40,705 nucleotides of DNA from Acetobacteraceae bacterium (GTDB lineage Bacteria > Pseudomonadota > Alphaproteobacteria > Acetobacterales > Acetobacteraceae), in the NCBI GenBank assembly GCA_030037175.1, contig JASHRV010000412.1, forward strand, positions 1-40,705. The letters run 5' to 3'. Made by a program: the position numbers and the translations under genes. Of this stretch, positions 27,027 to 36,325 are shown piece after piece. The notes beneath the pieces were generated by a model. That model did no database searches. It was not told where the DNA came from and saw only the letters and a program-made list of their open reading frames with translations. Positions within the stretch are counted from its first letter, which is position 1; each line of letters begins with the position of its first letter.

Positions 27027-27932
27027 ATGGCAGGCCCGCCGACCTTTGCCGTACCGCCGAGCTTTCTCGGCGTGACCCGGCGCAACCGGGATGCCGCGTT
27101 CGCGGTGGCCGGCATTCCGCTGGATGTCGGCACCACCAACCGCGCCGGCGCGCGCGAAGGGCCGGCGGCGATCCGCCGGGCGAGCCGCATGCTGGTGGAC
27201 GGCGCGCATCCGCATTCCTGGCTGGAGCCGGCCACGCTCGATCTTGCCGATATCGGGGATTTCCATCTCGCGCTCGGCGACATTCCGGGCTCGCTCGCCG
27301 GGATCGAGGACCAGGCGGCCGGGCTTCGTCATCTGGTGGCGCTCGGCGGCGAGCACGGAATTACGCTGCCGCTGCTCCGCGCGCTCGCGCGCCGCCTCGG
27401 CGAGGCGCTCGCGCTGGTGCAATTCGACGCACACGTGGACACTTGGCCCGACAATTTCGGCCAGCGTTTCGGCCATGGGTCGGTCTTCTTCCATGCGATC
27501 GAGGAGGGGCTCGTCGTGCCCGCCCGTATGGCTCAGGTCGGGATCCGCTCGCCCGTGCAACGCGAAGTGTGGGACTGGACGATCGAGCAGGGCGTCACTG
27601 TGCTCAGCGCCGCCGAGGTGCATGAGATGGGGCCGGGAAGCGTCGCGGCGCGGATCCGCGCGGTGATCGGCGACGCACCCGCCTATCTCAGCTTCGACAT
27701 CGATGCGCTCGATCCGGCCTGCGCGCCGGGAACCGGAACGCCGGAGATCGGTGGCCTCGCCTCCTGGCAGGTGCAGGCGATCCTGCGCCGGCTCGGCGGC
27801 ATTTGCTTCGTCGGCGCAGACGTGGTCGAGGTGGCGCCCGCCTACGACACGGCCGAGATCACCGCCCTCGCGGCCGCCACCGTGGCCTGGGAGTATCTCG
27901 CCCTCGTGGGATCGGCGGCGCGCGTGGAATAA
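27027..27932 (+). CDS. speB: Agmatinase/arginase (ureohydrolase) family protein
   Basis: GIPLDVGTTNRAGAREGPAAIRRAS, LGGEHGITLPLLRAL, QFDAHVDTW, FGHGSVFFHAIEEGLV, LSFDIDALDPACAPGTGTPEIGGL: the Mn-binding motifs. Confidence 0.9.
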   Translation: MAGPPTFAVPPSFLGVTRRNRDAAFAVAGIPLDVGTTNRAGAREGPAAIRRASRMLVDGAHPHSWLEPATLDLADIGDFHLALGDIPGSLAGIEDQAAGLRHLVALGGEHGITLPLLRALARRLGEALALVQFDAHVDTWPDNFGQRFGHGSVFFHAIEEGLVVPARMAQVGIRSPVQREVWDWTIEQGVTVLSAAEVHEMGPGSVAARIRAVIGDAPAYLSFDIDALDPACAPGTGTPEIGGLASWQVQAILRRLGGICFVGADVVEVAPAYDTAEITALAAATVAWEYLALVGSAARVE

Positions 27933-28064
27933 ATCCAGTCCGGATGCAAGAAAGGTCTGGCAACTCGGAAGAATTTGCATATCTTCTTCGCGCCGGGGTG
28001 CGTATAAGCGCGCCCCCGCCCCGCTCTTACGGGCGGGAGGTTTGACGCATCGCACGTGCCGCGA

Positions 28065-28300
28065 GCCCCGCGCCGAAACCCGGGGCACAGCAACGACGGG
28101 AACGCGTCCTTTTCGGTCGAGCCGGCCATCCGTGGGCCGGGGTCGTTAGGGAGCCGCCTATGTTGGCTGATCGGTTGGCTGCGATGCCGAGTACTCGTAG
28201 CCGCATCTGAGCGCATCGCCCGGCGCAACCGCGCCCGGTGATTTCGCTCTCTTTCCCGCTTTCTCCGTTTCACGCGCCCGGCGCGCAGCGCGCGCCGGCG
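28065..28300 (+). ncRNA. Structured 5' leader of the ornithine decarboxylase gene; candidate alphaproteobacterial speF RNA motif
   Basis: GCCCCG/CGGGGC (28065-28070/28081-28086); AACGAC/GTCGTT (28092-28097/28142-28147) enclosing CCGGCC/GGCCGG; GCGATGC/GCATCGC (28181-28187/28213-28219) enclosing CGAGTACTCG; strong GC hairpin 28275-28300. Sits directly before the ODC gene. Confidence 0.5.
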
Positions 28301-28322
28301 GATGCCTGCGAGGATTGCCGCG

Positions 28323-29567
28323 ATGAATCTCTCCCGTGTCCGTGTTGCTGTCACCCCGCTCGCCCGCCGCTTCCCCGCTGCGGCGGCCCTCTTGCCCACC
28401 GTCGATGCACTGATCGCGCAGGAACGGCCCGAGGAGCCCGTGCATTGCTTTCGCCCGGAAGCGGCTGTTGCGGCGGCCCGCGGCTTCGTCGGCGCGTTCT
28501 CCGGCAAGGTGCTTTACGCCGTGAAGTGCAATCCCGAGCCGGCGATGCTGCGCGCGCTTCACGCGGGCGGCGTAGATGATTTCGATTGCGCGTCGATTAC
28601 CGAGATCGCGCTGGTGCGCCAGATGTTCCCTGAAGCGGCGATCCATTTCATGCACCCGGTCAAGGCGCGCGGCGCGATCCGCTCCGCCTGGGCGCAGCAC
28701 GGGGTGCGCGACTTCGCGCTCGACAGCGCCGACGAGCTTGCGAAGATCCTGGCCGAGGTCCGCGCGACGGACACGGAAGGTACGCTTGGCCTCATCGTGC
28801 GGCTGGCGCTGCCGAAAGGCGGCGCCGTGCTCGACCTTTCAGGGAAATTCGGCGCGGCGGCGGAGGAGGCCGTTTCGCTCTTGCGCGCGGCCCGGCCGCA
28901 CGCGGCCCGGCTCGGGCTTTCCTTTCATGTCGGCTCGCAATGCCTCGACCCGCTCGCCTGGCGGGCCGCGCTGGCTGAGGTCGCGGAGGTGGTGCGGCGC
29001 GCAGATGTCGCGATCGAGGTGATCGATGTCGGAGGCGGCTTCCCGGTCGCCTATCCGGGCATGGAGCCGGCGCCGCTCGGCGCCTATCTCGCCGAGATCG
29101 AAGCCGGCTTCGAGCGTCTCCGCCTGCCGGAAGCGGAGCTCTGGGCCGAGCCAGGGCGCGCGCTTGCGGCTGGCGCCGGATCGGTCGTCGTGCAGGTTCT
29201 GCACCGGCGCGGCGAGGCGCTCTATATCAATGACGGCGTGTTCGGCAGCCTCGCGGACGCCGGCACGCTCGGCTTCCGCTACCCGGTGCGGCTGATCCGG
29301 CCCCAAGGGCCGGCGCCATCACGGCGGGAGATCGGTTTTTCGTTCTTCGGACCGACATGCGACAGCGCGGATGCGATGTGCGGGCCATTTTTCTTGCCTG
29401 CGGACGCGGGGGAGGGGGACTGGATCGAAATCGGCCAGCTCGGCGCCTATGGTGCCTGCCTGCGCACGGGTTTCAACGGCTTCGATCGCGCACGTCTGGT
29501 CGCGGTGCGGGACGCCCCGTTCACCGGCAGCCCAGCCTTGGCGCTCCCGACCTCTGTTGCCGCCTGA
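28323..29567 (+). CDS. Type III PLP-dependent ornithine/lysine decarboxylase
   Basis: LYAVKCNPEPAMLRALHAGGVDDFDCAS (PLP Lys), SFHVGSQC, VIDVGGGFPVAYP, WAEPGRALAA, GPTCDSADAMCG. Confidence 0.92.
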   Translation: MNLSRVRVAVTPLARRFPAAAALLPTVDALIAQERPEEPVHCFRPEAAVAAARGFVGAFSGKVLYAVKCNPEPAMLRALHAGGVDDFDCASITEIALVRQMFPEAAIHFMHPVKARGAIRSAWAQHGVRDFALDSADELAKILAEVRATDTEGTLGLIVRLALPKGGAVLDLSGKFGAAAEEAVSLLRAARPHAARLGLSFHVGSQCLDPLAWRAALAEVAEVVRRADVAIEVIDVGGGFPVAYPGMEPAPLGAYLAEIEAGFERLRLPEAELWAEPGRALAAGAGSVVVQVLHRRGEALYINDGVFGSLADAGTLGFRYPVRLIRPQGPAPSRREIGFSFFGPTCDSADAMCGPFFLPADAGEGDWIEIGQLGAYGACLRTGFNGFDRARLVAVRDAPFTGSPALALPTSVAA

Positions 29568-29598
29568 CCCCCACCCGCCCCGGAAAGGAGTTCGCCCG

Positions 29599-31008
29599 AT
29601 GGAAAAAATCCCCTTCGCCGGCCGCCTTGTCATGCTCGGCTGCGGCAGCATCGGCCAGGGCGTTTTGCCGCTGATCCTGCGCCATATCGACATGCCGCGC
29701 GAGCGCATCCACATCCTCACCGCCGATGAGCGCGGCCATGACGTTGCGAAGGAATCGGGCGTCGCGATCACGGTCAAGCCGCTCACGCGCGAGAATTACC
29801 GAGCGCTGCTCACGCCCCTGCTCGGAGCCGGGGATTTCCTGGTCAATCTCTCGGTCGATGTCTCTTCGGTCGCGCTGATCGCGCTCTGCCGCGAGCTCGG
29901 CGCGCTCTATCTCGACACCTGCATCGAGCCCTGGGCGGGTGGTTATACGGACCCGACGCTCACGCCCTCCCAGCGCTCGAACTATGCGCTGCGCGAAAGC
30001 GCCCTGGCGCTCGCCGGCGGTGCGTCCGGCGCGCCCACCGCGCTGCTCACACACGGCGCAAATCCCGGTCTCGTCTCGCATTTCGTCAAGCAGGCTCTGC
30101 TGAATATCGCCCGTGACACGGGCGTCGAAGCCGATATGCCCGCTGGCCGGGACGAATGGGCTGCGCTCGCTGAGCGGCTCGGCGTGAAGGTGATCCATAT
30201 CGCCGAGCGGGACACGCAATCGGCCGATCAGGCAAAGGCACCGGGCGAGTTCGTCAACACCTGGTCGATCGACGGCTTCGCGGGCGAGGGTCGCCAGCCG
30301 GCCGAGCTCGGCTGGGGCACGCATGAGCGGACATTCCCCGCCGATGCGCGGCGCCACGAGTTCGGCTGCGGAGCCGCGATCTATCTTCTCCGTCCCGGTG
30401 CGGGCACGCGTGTTCGGACCTGGACGCCGCTCGAGGGGCCGTTCCACGGCTTCCTCGTCACCCACAACGAATCGATCTCGATCGCCGACTATTACACCCG
30501 GCGCGGCGCGAACGGGACCGTGATCTACCGCCCGACCGTGCACTATGCCTACCACCCTTGCGATGACGCGGTGCTGTCGCTGCATGAGATGGCCGGCAAG
30601 AACTGGGAGCTTCAGAAGCGCCAGCGGCTGATGATGGATGAGATCGCGCGCGGCATGGACGAGCTTGGCGTGCTGCTGATGGGCCATGCACGCAATGCCT
30701 ATTGGTACGGTTCGCGCCTTACCGTCGAGGAGGCGCGGCGGCTCGCGCCATACAACAACGCGACCAGCCTGCAGGTGACGGCAGCCGTGCTCGGGGGCAT
30801 CGTTTGGGTGATCGAGAATCCCCTCGCGGGCATCGTCGAGCCCGATCATATCGATCATGCGCGCGTGCTCAAAATCGCGCTGCCCTATCTTGGCGAGATG
30901 GCGGGCGCCTACAGCGACTGGACGCCGCTCGTCGGGCGCGGCGTGCTTTTCCCCGAGGAGGTGGACACGAGCTCGCCCTGGCAATTCGGGAATTTTCGGG
31001 TGTCCTGA
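29599..31008 (+). CDS. hss: Homospermidine synthase
   Basis: RLVMLGCGSIGQGVLPLILRHIDMPRERIHILTADERG, LYLDTCIEPWAGGY, LTHGANPGLVSHFVKQAL, WGTHERTFPADARRHEFGCGAAIYL. Confidence 0.94.
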   Translation: MEKIPFAGRLVMLGCGSIGQGVLPLILRHIDMPRERIHILTADERGHDVAKESGVAITVKPLTRENYRALLTPLLGAGDFLVNLSVDVSSVALIALCRELGALYLDTCIEPWAGGYTDPTLTPSQRSNYALRESALALAGGASGAPTALLTHGANPGLVSHFVKQALLNIARDTGVEADMPAGRDEWAALAERLGVKVIHIAERDTQSADQAKAPGEFVNTWSIDGFAGEGRQPAELGWGTHERTFPADARRHEFGCGAAIYLLRPGAGTRVRTWTPLEGPFHGFLVTHNESISIADYYTRRGANGTVIYRPTVHYAYHPCDDAVLSLHEMAGKNWELQKRQRLMMDEIARGMDELGVLLMGHARNAYWYGSRLTVEEARRLAPYNNATSLQVTAAVLGGIVWVIENPLAGIVEPDHIDHARVLKIALPYLGEMAGAYSDWTPLVGRGVLFPEEVDTSSPWQFGNFRVS

Positions 31009-31043
31009 CAGGAGGCATCGCAAGCCCCAAAGGATTTTGCTCC

Positions 31044-32168
31044 ATGAATCCGGGGGAATTGAGGGTGGCCTCGGGCAGCATCGTCGCCTATCGCCTGTTC
31101 GATATCGCCTATGCCATCGATCTGCCGGCCGCCGAAAAACTCTGGACCGAGCGCTCGCGTGCTCCCGGCACACGGGCGCGGTTGAGCGCGACGCCGCCGG
31201 AGGCGGTCGCCTTCGGCGTGCCACCCGTCGAGTTGGCGCTCGAGCCGGTTTCGCTCACGCTCGGGGCGGGGTCCGTGCGCGCCGAGATCATCGTCCGTTT
31301 TTATGATTTCGGTGTCGTGACATTCGCGGTGCGGGTGCCGGCGGGCGATCTCGCCTGGTCGGATTATGCCGAGCGGATGAACGAGGTGGACCGGACTCTC
31401 CGTGAGGACGGAGCGGACGCCGGCGTATGGAGCCGGCTTTTGGATGAGGTGCAGGGGCTTTTTGCACCCGCCTTTGTGCGGCCGGCGAAGTCGGCAGTCG
31501 AAGAGGATTATCTGATCGGAATCGTCTCCGCGTTCAACGAGACGCTGACCGCGGAGGCGGTGCAGCGCCGGATAGATTTGGCTTCGCTGCTTTCCGGGGA
31601 GCGGCGGGCGCTTTCCGAAGGAGCGCGTCAGGATCTGCTTCGGCAGCGCTTCTCCTACTACACGGACGACCTGGTGGTGCTGACCTGGGATCGAGCGTTC
31701 ATCTATGAGCCCAGGCAGGATTCGGACGTGGCGGATGTGCTCGAGGTGGCGAACGCGCAGCTGGTCGAGATGCGCTATTACGACGAACTTCTCGATGCCG
31801 AGCTGCCACGAATGTACGACCTCATCGAGCAGACGCAGCGGGCGACGCGGCTGCTCGCTTCACGGCGTTTCGCCGACCTCGCCCGACGGCTCTCGGGGCT
31901 GGTGGCCGAGGTCACAGAGCTGACCGAGAGGGTCGATAACGCGCTCAAGGTGACCGAGGATGTCTATCTCGCCCGCGTCTACGCCGCCGCGCTCGATCTT
32001 CTCCGCGTCTCCGTTGTTGGCGCGGCGGTCGATCGCAAGCTCGCGATCATCCGCGAGACCTATGCTGCTCTTTACCAGGAGGCCTCGGCCGCGCGGGCGG
32101 AGCTCATGGAGGCGATTATCGTCGTGCTGATCCTCGTCGAGATCGTCCTCGCCCTGGCCAAGCTCTGA
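31044..32168 (+). CDS. RMD1/DUF155-like protein
   Basis: GSIVAYRLFDIAYAIDLPAAEKLW...IIVRFYDFGVVTFAVRVP...VEEDYLIGIV...C-terminal helical region ending MEAIIVVLILVEIVLALAKL. Starts 35 bp after hss. Confidence 0.65.
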   Translation: MNPGELRVASGSIVAYRLFDIAYAIDLPAAEKLWTERSRAPGTRARLSATPPEAVAFGVPPVELALEPVSLTLGAGSVRAEIIVRFYDFGVVTFAVRVPAGDLAWSDYAERMNEVDRTLREDGADAGVWSRLLDEVQGLFAPAFVRPAKSAVEEDYLIGIVSAFNETLTAEAVQRRIDLASLLSGERRALSEGARQDLLRQRFSYYTDDLVVLTWDRAFIYEPRQDSDVADVLEVANAQLVEMRYYDELLDAELPRMYDLIEQTQRATRLLASRRFADLARRLSGLVAEVTELTERVDNALKVTEDVYLARVYAAALDLLRVSVVGAAVDRKLAIIRETYAALYQEASAARAELMEAIIVVLILVEIVLALAKL

Positions 32169-32240
32169 TCACGCCCCTTTTGGTCATGAGCCCATTGGGT
32201 CATGAGCCCCATCAGATCATGAGCCCCATCAGATCATGAG
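32167..32240. repeat. Degenerate ~17-18-bp tandem repeat (GATCATGAGCCCCATCA-like), about 4 units
   Basis: GGTCATGAGCCCATT / GGGTCATGAGCCCCATCA / GATCATGAGCCCCATCA / GATCATGAG, plus a degenerate first unit GATCACGCCCC. Confidence 0.8.
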
Positions 32241-33586
32241 ATTGTGCGCGAGGCGAGATCGACGGTGACAACATCGTCGGGTGTCTTCGCGAAAGGACCA
32301 TCGCTCGCCGGATGGTATTCGATGCGCAAGTCCGACGACGACACGATGACGCGCAGATAGCCGTAGTCCCGATCGTCGTAATTGTCGAGCACGACCTCGT
32401 CGCTGCCGTCCTCGGCGGCGCGGATGACGCGCGGAGCGCGGAGCACATTGCCGCGGCGGGAGAGGCGCGCGAGCCCGTGGCCGCCATTGCCGGCGATCAG
32501 ATAGGGGATCTCCATGTTGGCGCGGCGGCGGGTGAAGCGCTGGTAGTTGTGCGCGTGGCCGGCGAGCACCGCGTGCGGCCAGACCCCGAGCTGATCGCAG
32601 ATCTGGTCGATCTGCTCGCCCATCTGCGGGCTGCCGCCATGCTGGGAGTCGGCGACATAGACCGGATGGTGGTGGGCGATGATGAGCGCACCCTGGAAGT
32701 TCTCTTCCCGGACACGCTGAAGGGCCGCCTCGAGGTAGCGGAGCTGCGAATCGCCGATGCGGTCGTCGGCGATGACGCCCGGATCCTCGAGCGTGTTGGA
32801 ATAGAGCCCGAGCACGCGAAGGAAGGGAGCCTCGAACGTGAAGAACACGCCTGGTGCGATCTGTGCGGTGCGCGAGAGGCCGCCCGCCTCGGGCGTGACG
32901 ACAAAGTCCTTTTGGCAGAAATTCTCGAGGAAAGCAGCAAGTGTTTTCGCGCCTGACTCCGGCGCCACCATGCCGTCATGGTTGCCGGCTATGGCGATGA
33001 TAGGAGCGGGGTAGTCGCGGTACGGTTCGTAGAACTGATCGTAGTAATAGGCTGCCTCACCGAAGCTGTAGACGACATCGCCGAGATGGAAGAAAAAGCG
33101 GGGTATGTCGGCCGGATCGGCCTCGTCGAAATCGCTTGTCATCTTGTCGGAGACACGGTTCTGCGTCTCCGGACCGCGCGTGCTTCCGGTATCGCCGACG
33201 GTATGGAAGACCATACGGCCGGCAGACTCGATCGCAGCGATAGTCTCCTGATCGCCGCCGAGCACGTCGGCCAGGGTGAGACGGGGCTCGACGCCGCCCC
33301 GCGGCGCCGGGAAGGACATAGGGACGAGCCTGTGCTCGCGGTTCAGCGCATCGATCTCGCGATAAGCCTGCCGGTCCGAGGCGTGCCGCACGGCGAAGCG
33401 GGTCGGATCCGACGTCGGCTCTGGCTGCGCGAAGACGGGGCCGCCGACCGCGCTCGGCTCAGTCGAGCTCCTCGGCCCGGAGGGAGCGTCTTCGGCGCGC
33501 CGGTGCTCGCCGTGCCCGCGATGATGCGGCTCCCTCTCGTGCCTTCCTTCGTGATCGCGCGGTTCTCTCGCCATGCTCATCCCCAC
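32234..33586 (-). CDS. Metallophosphoesterase (calcineurin-like)
   Basis: HTVGDTGST, FFHLGDVVYSFGEAAYYYDQFYEPY, IAIAGNHDG, IIAHHHPVYV, VLAGHAHNYQRF. Confidence 0.88.
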   Translation of the reverse strand: MGMSMAREPRDHEGRHEREPHHRGHGEHRRAEDAPSGPRSSTEPSAVGGPVFAQPEPTSDPTRFAVRHASDRQAYREIDALNREHRLVPMSFPAPRGGVEPRLTLADVLGGDQETIAAIESAGRMVFHTVGDTGSTRGPETQNRVSDKMTSDFDEADPADIPRFFFHLGDVVYSFGEAAYYYDQFYEPYRDYPAPIIAIAGNHDGMVAPESGAKTLAAFLENFCQKDFVVTPEAGGLSRTAQIAPGVFFTFEAPFLRVLGLYSNTLEDPGVIADDRIGDSQLRYLEAALQRVREENFQGALIIAHHHPVYVADSQHGGSPQMGEQIDQICDQLGVWPHAVLAGHAHNYQRFTRRRANMEIPYLIAGNGGHGLARLSRRGNVLRAPRVIRAAEDGSDEVVLDNYDDRDYGYLRVIVSSSDLRIEYHPASDGPFAKTPDDVVTVDLASRTIS

Positions 33587-33701
33587 CGATTCGCGTGCGG
33601 ATGATGCGACAGGGCGAATGTACCGTGTGTGACGATGGTGCTAATCTCTTCTCGATCGGTCGTTGCATCGCCGCGGGGAGAACGGGGAGGGACGCCTGGG
33701 A

Positions 33702-34118
33702 ATGCCGGCAAGGACGCGGAAAGCGGGTGGTTTCGGAGAGCGGCCGGGAGACGAGTTCGCGGCGTTCGTGGCCGAGATGTTCGCTTCGCTCGGCGCGGTG
33801 CAGGTAGGGCGGCTCTTCAGCGGCCATGGCTTCAAGCTCGATGGCGTGCAGTTCGCCATGATTCTTCGCGGCGTTCTTTATTTGCGCGCGGATGCGGAAC
33901 TGGCGGCGGAGCTTTCCGCTCTCGGCGCGGAGCCCTTCGCCTATCGGACGAAGCTCAGAACCGTCACGGTCGGGTCCTATTATGCGGTGCCGGAGGATCG
34001 GCTCGACGAGGCCGAGACCGTGCTCGAATGGGCACGCCGCGCCGTTGCGGCGGCGCGCGCGAATGCCGCGCTGACCAACCCCGGCGGCGGTCGTCGTCCG
34101 CGCAAGACCAAGTTATGA
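33702..34118 (+). CDS. TfoX N-terminal domain protein
   Basis: DEFAAFVAEMFASLGAVQVGRLFSGHGFKLDGVQFAMILRGVLYLRAD...SYYAVPEDRLDEAETVLEWARRAVAAA. Confidence 0.85.
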   Translation: MPARTRKAGGFGERPGDEFAAFVAEMFASLGAVQVGRLFSGHGFKLDGVQFAMILRGVLYLRADAELAAELSALGAEPFAYRTKLRTVTVGSYYAVPEDRLDEAETVLEWARRAVAAARANAALTNPGGGRRPRKTKL

Positions 34119-34178
34119 GTTTCCAAGGGCATCGTCCTTGACGGAAAGCAGGGACAGACCCCCTGCACCTTCTCTCCT

Positions 34179-35891
34179 TCAGAGTCGCGCCAGCCAGACA
34201 TCGACGACGGCGGCGCGATTGTCCTCGCGTACGGCTCGAAAAGCATCGGCGAAGGCTGCGTCCAGCTCGTCTGGCCGGCGGACGGTCGCCGCAAAAGCGC
34301 CGCCGGCGGCGGCCGCGATGGCGGCGTAGTCCGGCGGGGGATCGAAGGAGACGCCAAGATCGTTGGCGCGGCTCGCATAGCCCGCAGGATGGATGGCGAG
34401 GGCGGAGAGCTTCGGCGATTTCCAACCGCGATTGTTGAGCACCAGGGTGAGAAAGGGCGCCTTGTACTGTCGCGCCATCCAGTGCACGGTGGATGGCACC
34501 GAGAAAAGATAGGAGCCATCGCCGGTAATCGCGACGACGGTCTTCCCGGGCCGTGCGAGCCGCGCGCCGATCGCGGCTCCGCCGTGCCAGCCGAGCGAGC
34601 CGGCGCCGCTCGAGAAGCACGCGCCGGGCGGAAGCGGGCCGAGATGGTCGTTGACAAGCGAATAGCTCGAAATCGCCTCGTTGAGGATGATCGTATCGGC
34701 ATCGATATAAGAACGCAGGGAGGCGATCGCGAATTCGGGGGTGATCTCGCCTCCGGTGCGACGCTCGCGCTCGGCGAGCAATGTCGTGCGTTCGGCGTGC
34801 CGGCGCGCGAGACGGGTGCGGCGGATGGCGAGTCGGGCCTCGTAGAGCGGCTGCTTGGAGAGATTTTTGTTGATCTGGCAGAGCGCGGTCGCCGCGTCGG
34901 CGCGAAAAGCACGGCGGGCGCGAATGTACCAAAGCGGAAACCGTTCCTTCAGCGGATCGACATCGATGTGATAGATCCGCGCCTCCGCCGCCGGGCGGTT
35001 TACGGTCGGGATCCAGGGCACGTCGCTGTCGATCACCAGCACGAGGTCGGCCTCGGCGAGCGCCGGGTTCTGGCGCTGCTCGTTCCAATAGACACCCTGC
35101 CAGGCAGGATCGTCGCTCGGGAAATTCATTGCGCTCGGCACGGATTCGATCACGCCGATTCCAAGCCGGCGGGAAAGATCGACGAGAGCGGGCACCGCGG
35201 CGGGGTTGCGGCCGAGATAGGAGGTGACGATGAGCGGACGTTCCGCGACCAGCAGATCGGCGACGAGCGCTTCGAGATCCGGCTCCGACAAGGCCGAGGG
35301 TGAGATTAGCGGGAAGTCGGCGCGCTTTGGAGCGGGTGGAGGGATCTCCTCCTCGAGCACTTCGCGCGCAGCGGTGAGATAGACGGGCCCTTTCGGATCG
35401 CTTTGCGCGATCTGGAGCGCGCGATGGATGATCTGCCTTGCATTGCGGCCAGAGCGGATCTCGTTCTCGTACTTGACGTAGCCGCGGAGAATTCCGCGCT
35501 GATCGGGTACGTCCTGGAGCCAGTGGATGAATTCGTTGCGACTGCCGCGAAGCTCACCCTCCTGCGTGGCGGGCGAAAGGCCCGCGAAAATCAACACCGG
35601 AACACGGCCGCGAGAGACGTTGTGGACGGCGCCGGCGAGCGCCTGGGTGCCGCAATCGACATGCACCAGCACCGCCTCGGCGCGGCCGGTGAGAAGAGCT
35701 GCACCATGGGCGGCGCTGAGCGCCACCATCTCGTTCGGGCAGGTGATGACGGCGGGCACGGCCCGCCCGCTCACCCGGGCGGCGGCGAGGGCTTCGATCA
35801 GCGCCGGGTGATCGGAACCGAAATTGGCGAAGAGGAAGGAAACGCCTGCCTCCGCCAGCGTTTCGAGGAAGGCGGTGGCGGTGGTGTACAC
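34179..35891 (-). CDS. Thiamine-pyrophosphate-dependent enzyme (acetolactate synthase/benzoylformate decarboxylase-like)
   Basis: VYTTATAFLETLAEAGVSFLFANFGSDHPALIEAL, ITCPNEMVALSAAHGAALLTG (catalytic Glu), VVAITGDGSYLFSVPSTVHWMARQYKAPFLTLVLNNRGW (TPP-binding). GTG start assumed. Confidence 0.85.
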   Translation of the reverse strand: MYTTATAFLETLAEAGVSFLFANFGSDHPALIEALAAARVSGRAVPAVITCPNEMVALSAAHGAALLTGRAEAVLVHVDCGTQALAGAVHNVSRGRVPVLIFAGLSPATQEGELRGSRNEFIHWLQDVPDQRGILRGYVKYENEIRSGRNARQIIHRALQIAQSDPKGPVYLTAAREVLEEEIPPPAPKRADFPLISPSALSEPDLEALVADLLVAERPLIVTSYLGRNPAAVPALVDLSRRLGIGVIESVPSAMNFPSDDPAWQGVYWNEQRQNPALAEADLVLVIDSDVPWIPTVNRPAAEARIYHIDVDPLKERFPLWYIRARRAFRADAATALCQINKNLSKQPLYEARLAIRRTRLARRHAERTTLLAERERRTGGEITPEFAIASLRSYIDADTIILNEAISSYSLVNDHLGPLPPGACFSSGAGSLGWHGGAAIGARLARPGKTVVAITGDGSYLFSVPSTVHWMARQYKAPFLTLVLNNRGWKSPKLSALAIHPAGYASRANDLGVSFDPPPDYAAIAAAAGGAFAATVRRPDELDAAFADAFRAVREDNRAAVVDVWLARL

Positions 35892-35898
35892 GGCGGCG

Positions 35899-36276
35899 TC
35901 ACCTCCGTTTCCTGTTGTCGCGGTCTTCCTTTTGCTGGGCGCGAATGGGTATCTGCATGAAGGCTGCGGCGCGATAGACGCTCTGGTCGTCAGCGTCCCA
36001 GCAGTGATAGCCGCGGCAGTCCGTCGGCCGCGCGGCATAGACGGTGCAGCGGCGCCTCGCATCGAGGAACTGACAGGTCTCGAATTCCGCTTTGATGTGC
36101 TTCTTGCCCCGCCGCGTGCGCTCGACGATATGCTTCGCCTCGAATTCGCCTTTGGTGAGGCCGAGGAATTTCGCCAGACGGCGGATGTCGTACTCGCTCA
36201 CCTCGACATAGCCTGCAATCTTGCAGCAGAAGGCGGGACAGCGCAGGCAGTCGAGTGGCCGCGATTCGTCGCTCAT
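35899..36276 (-). CDS. YkgJ-like cysteine cluster (zinc/iron-chelating) protein
   Basis: LDCLRCPAFCCKIAGYVEVSEYDIRRLAKFLGL...CQFLDARRRCTVYAARPTDCRGYHCW. Confidence 0.85.
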   Translation of the reverse strand: MSDESRPLDCLRCPAFCCKIAGYVEVSEYDIRRLAKFLGLTKGEFEAKHIVERTRRGKKHIKAEFETCQFLDARRRCTVYAARPTDCRGYHCWDADDQSVYRAAAFMQIPIRAQQKEDRDNRKRR

Positions 36277-36325
36277 GAGCGTGAGCTTAGGCCAGCTTGG
36301 GGGCCTGCGGAAATGCCGGCGCTGC

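Noticed and set aside
27936-28045. Promoter TTGCAT...TATAAG before the ODC leader
   Set aside because: Spacing between the hexamers is about 22 nt, too long for a confident sigma-70 call.
29521-31224. 567-aa minus-strand ORF antisense to homospermidine synthase
   Set aside because: Mirror of a strongly conserved plus-strand gene; no domain.
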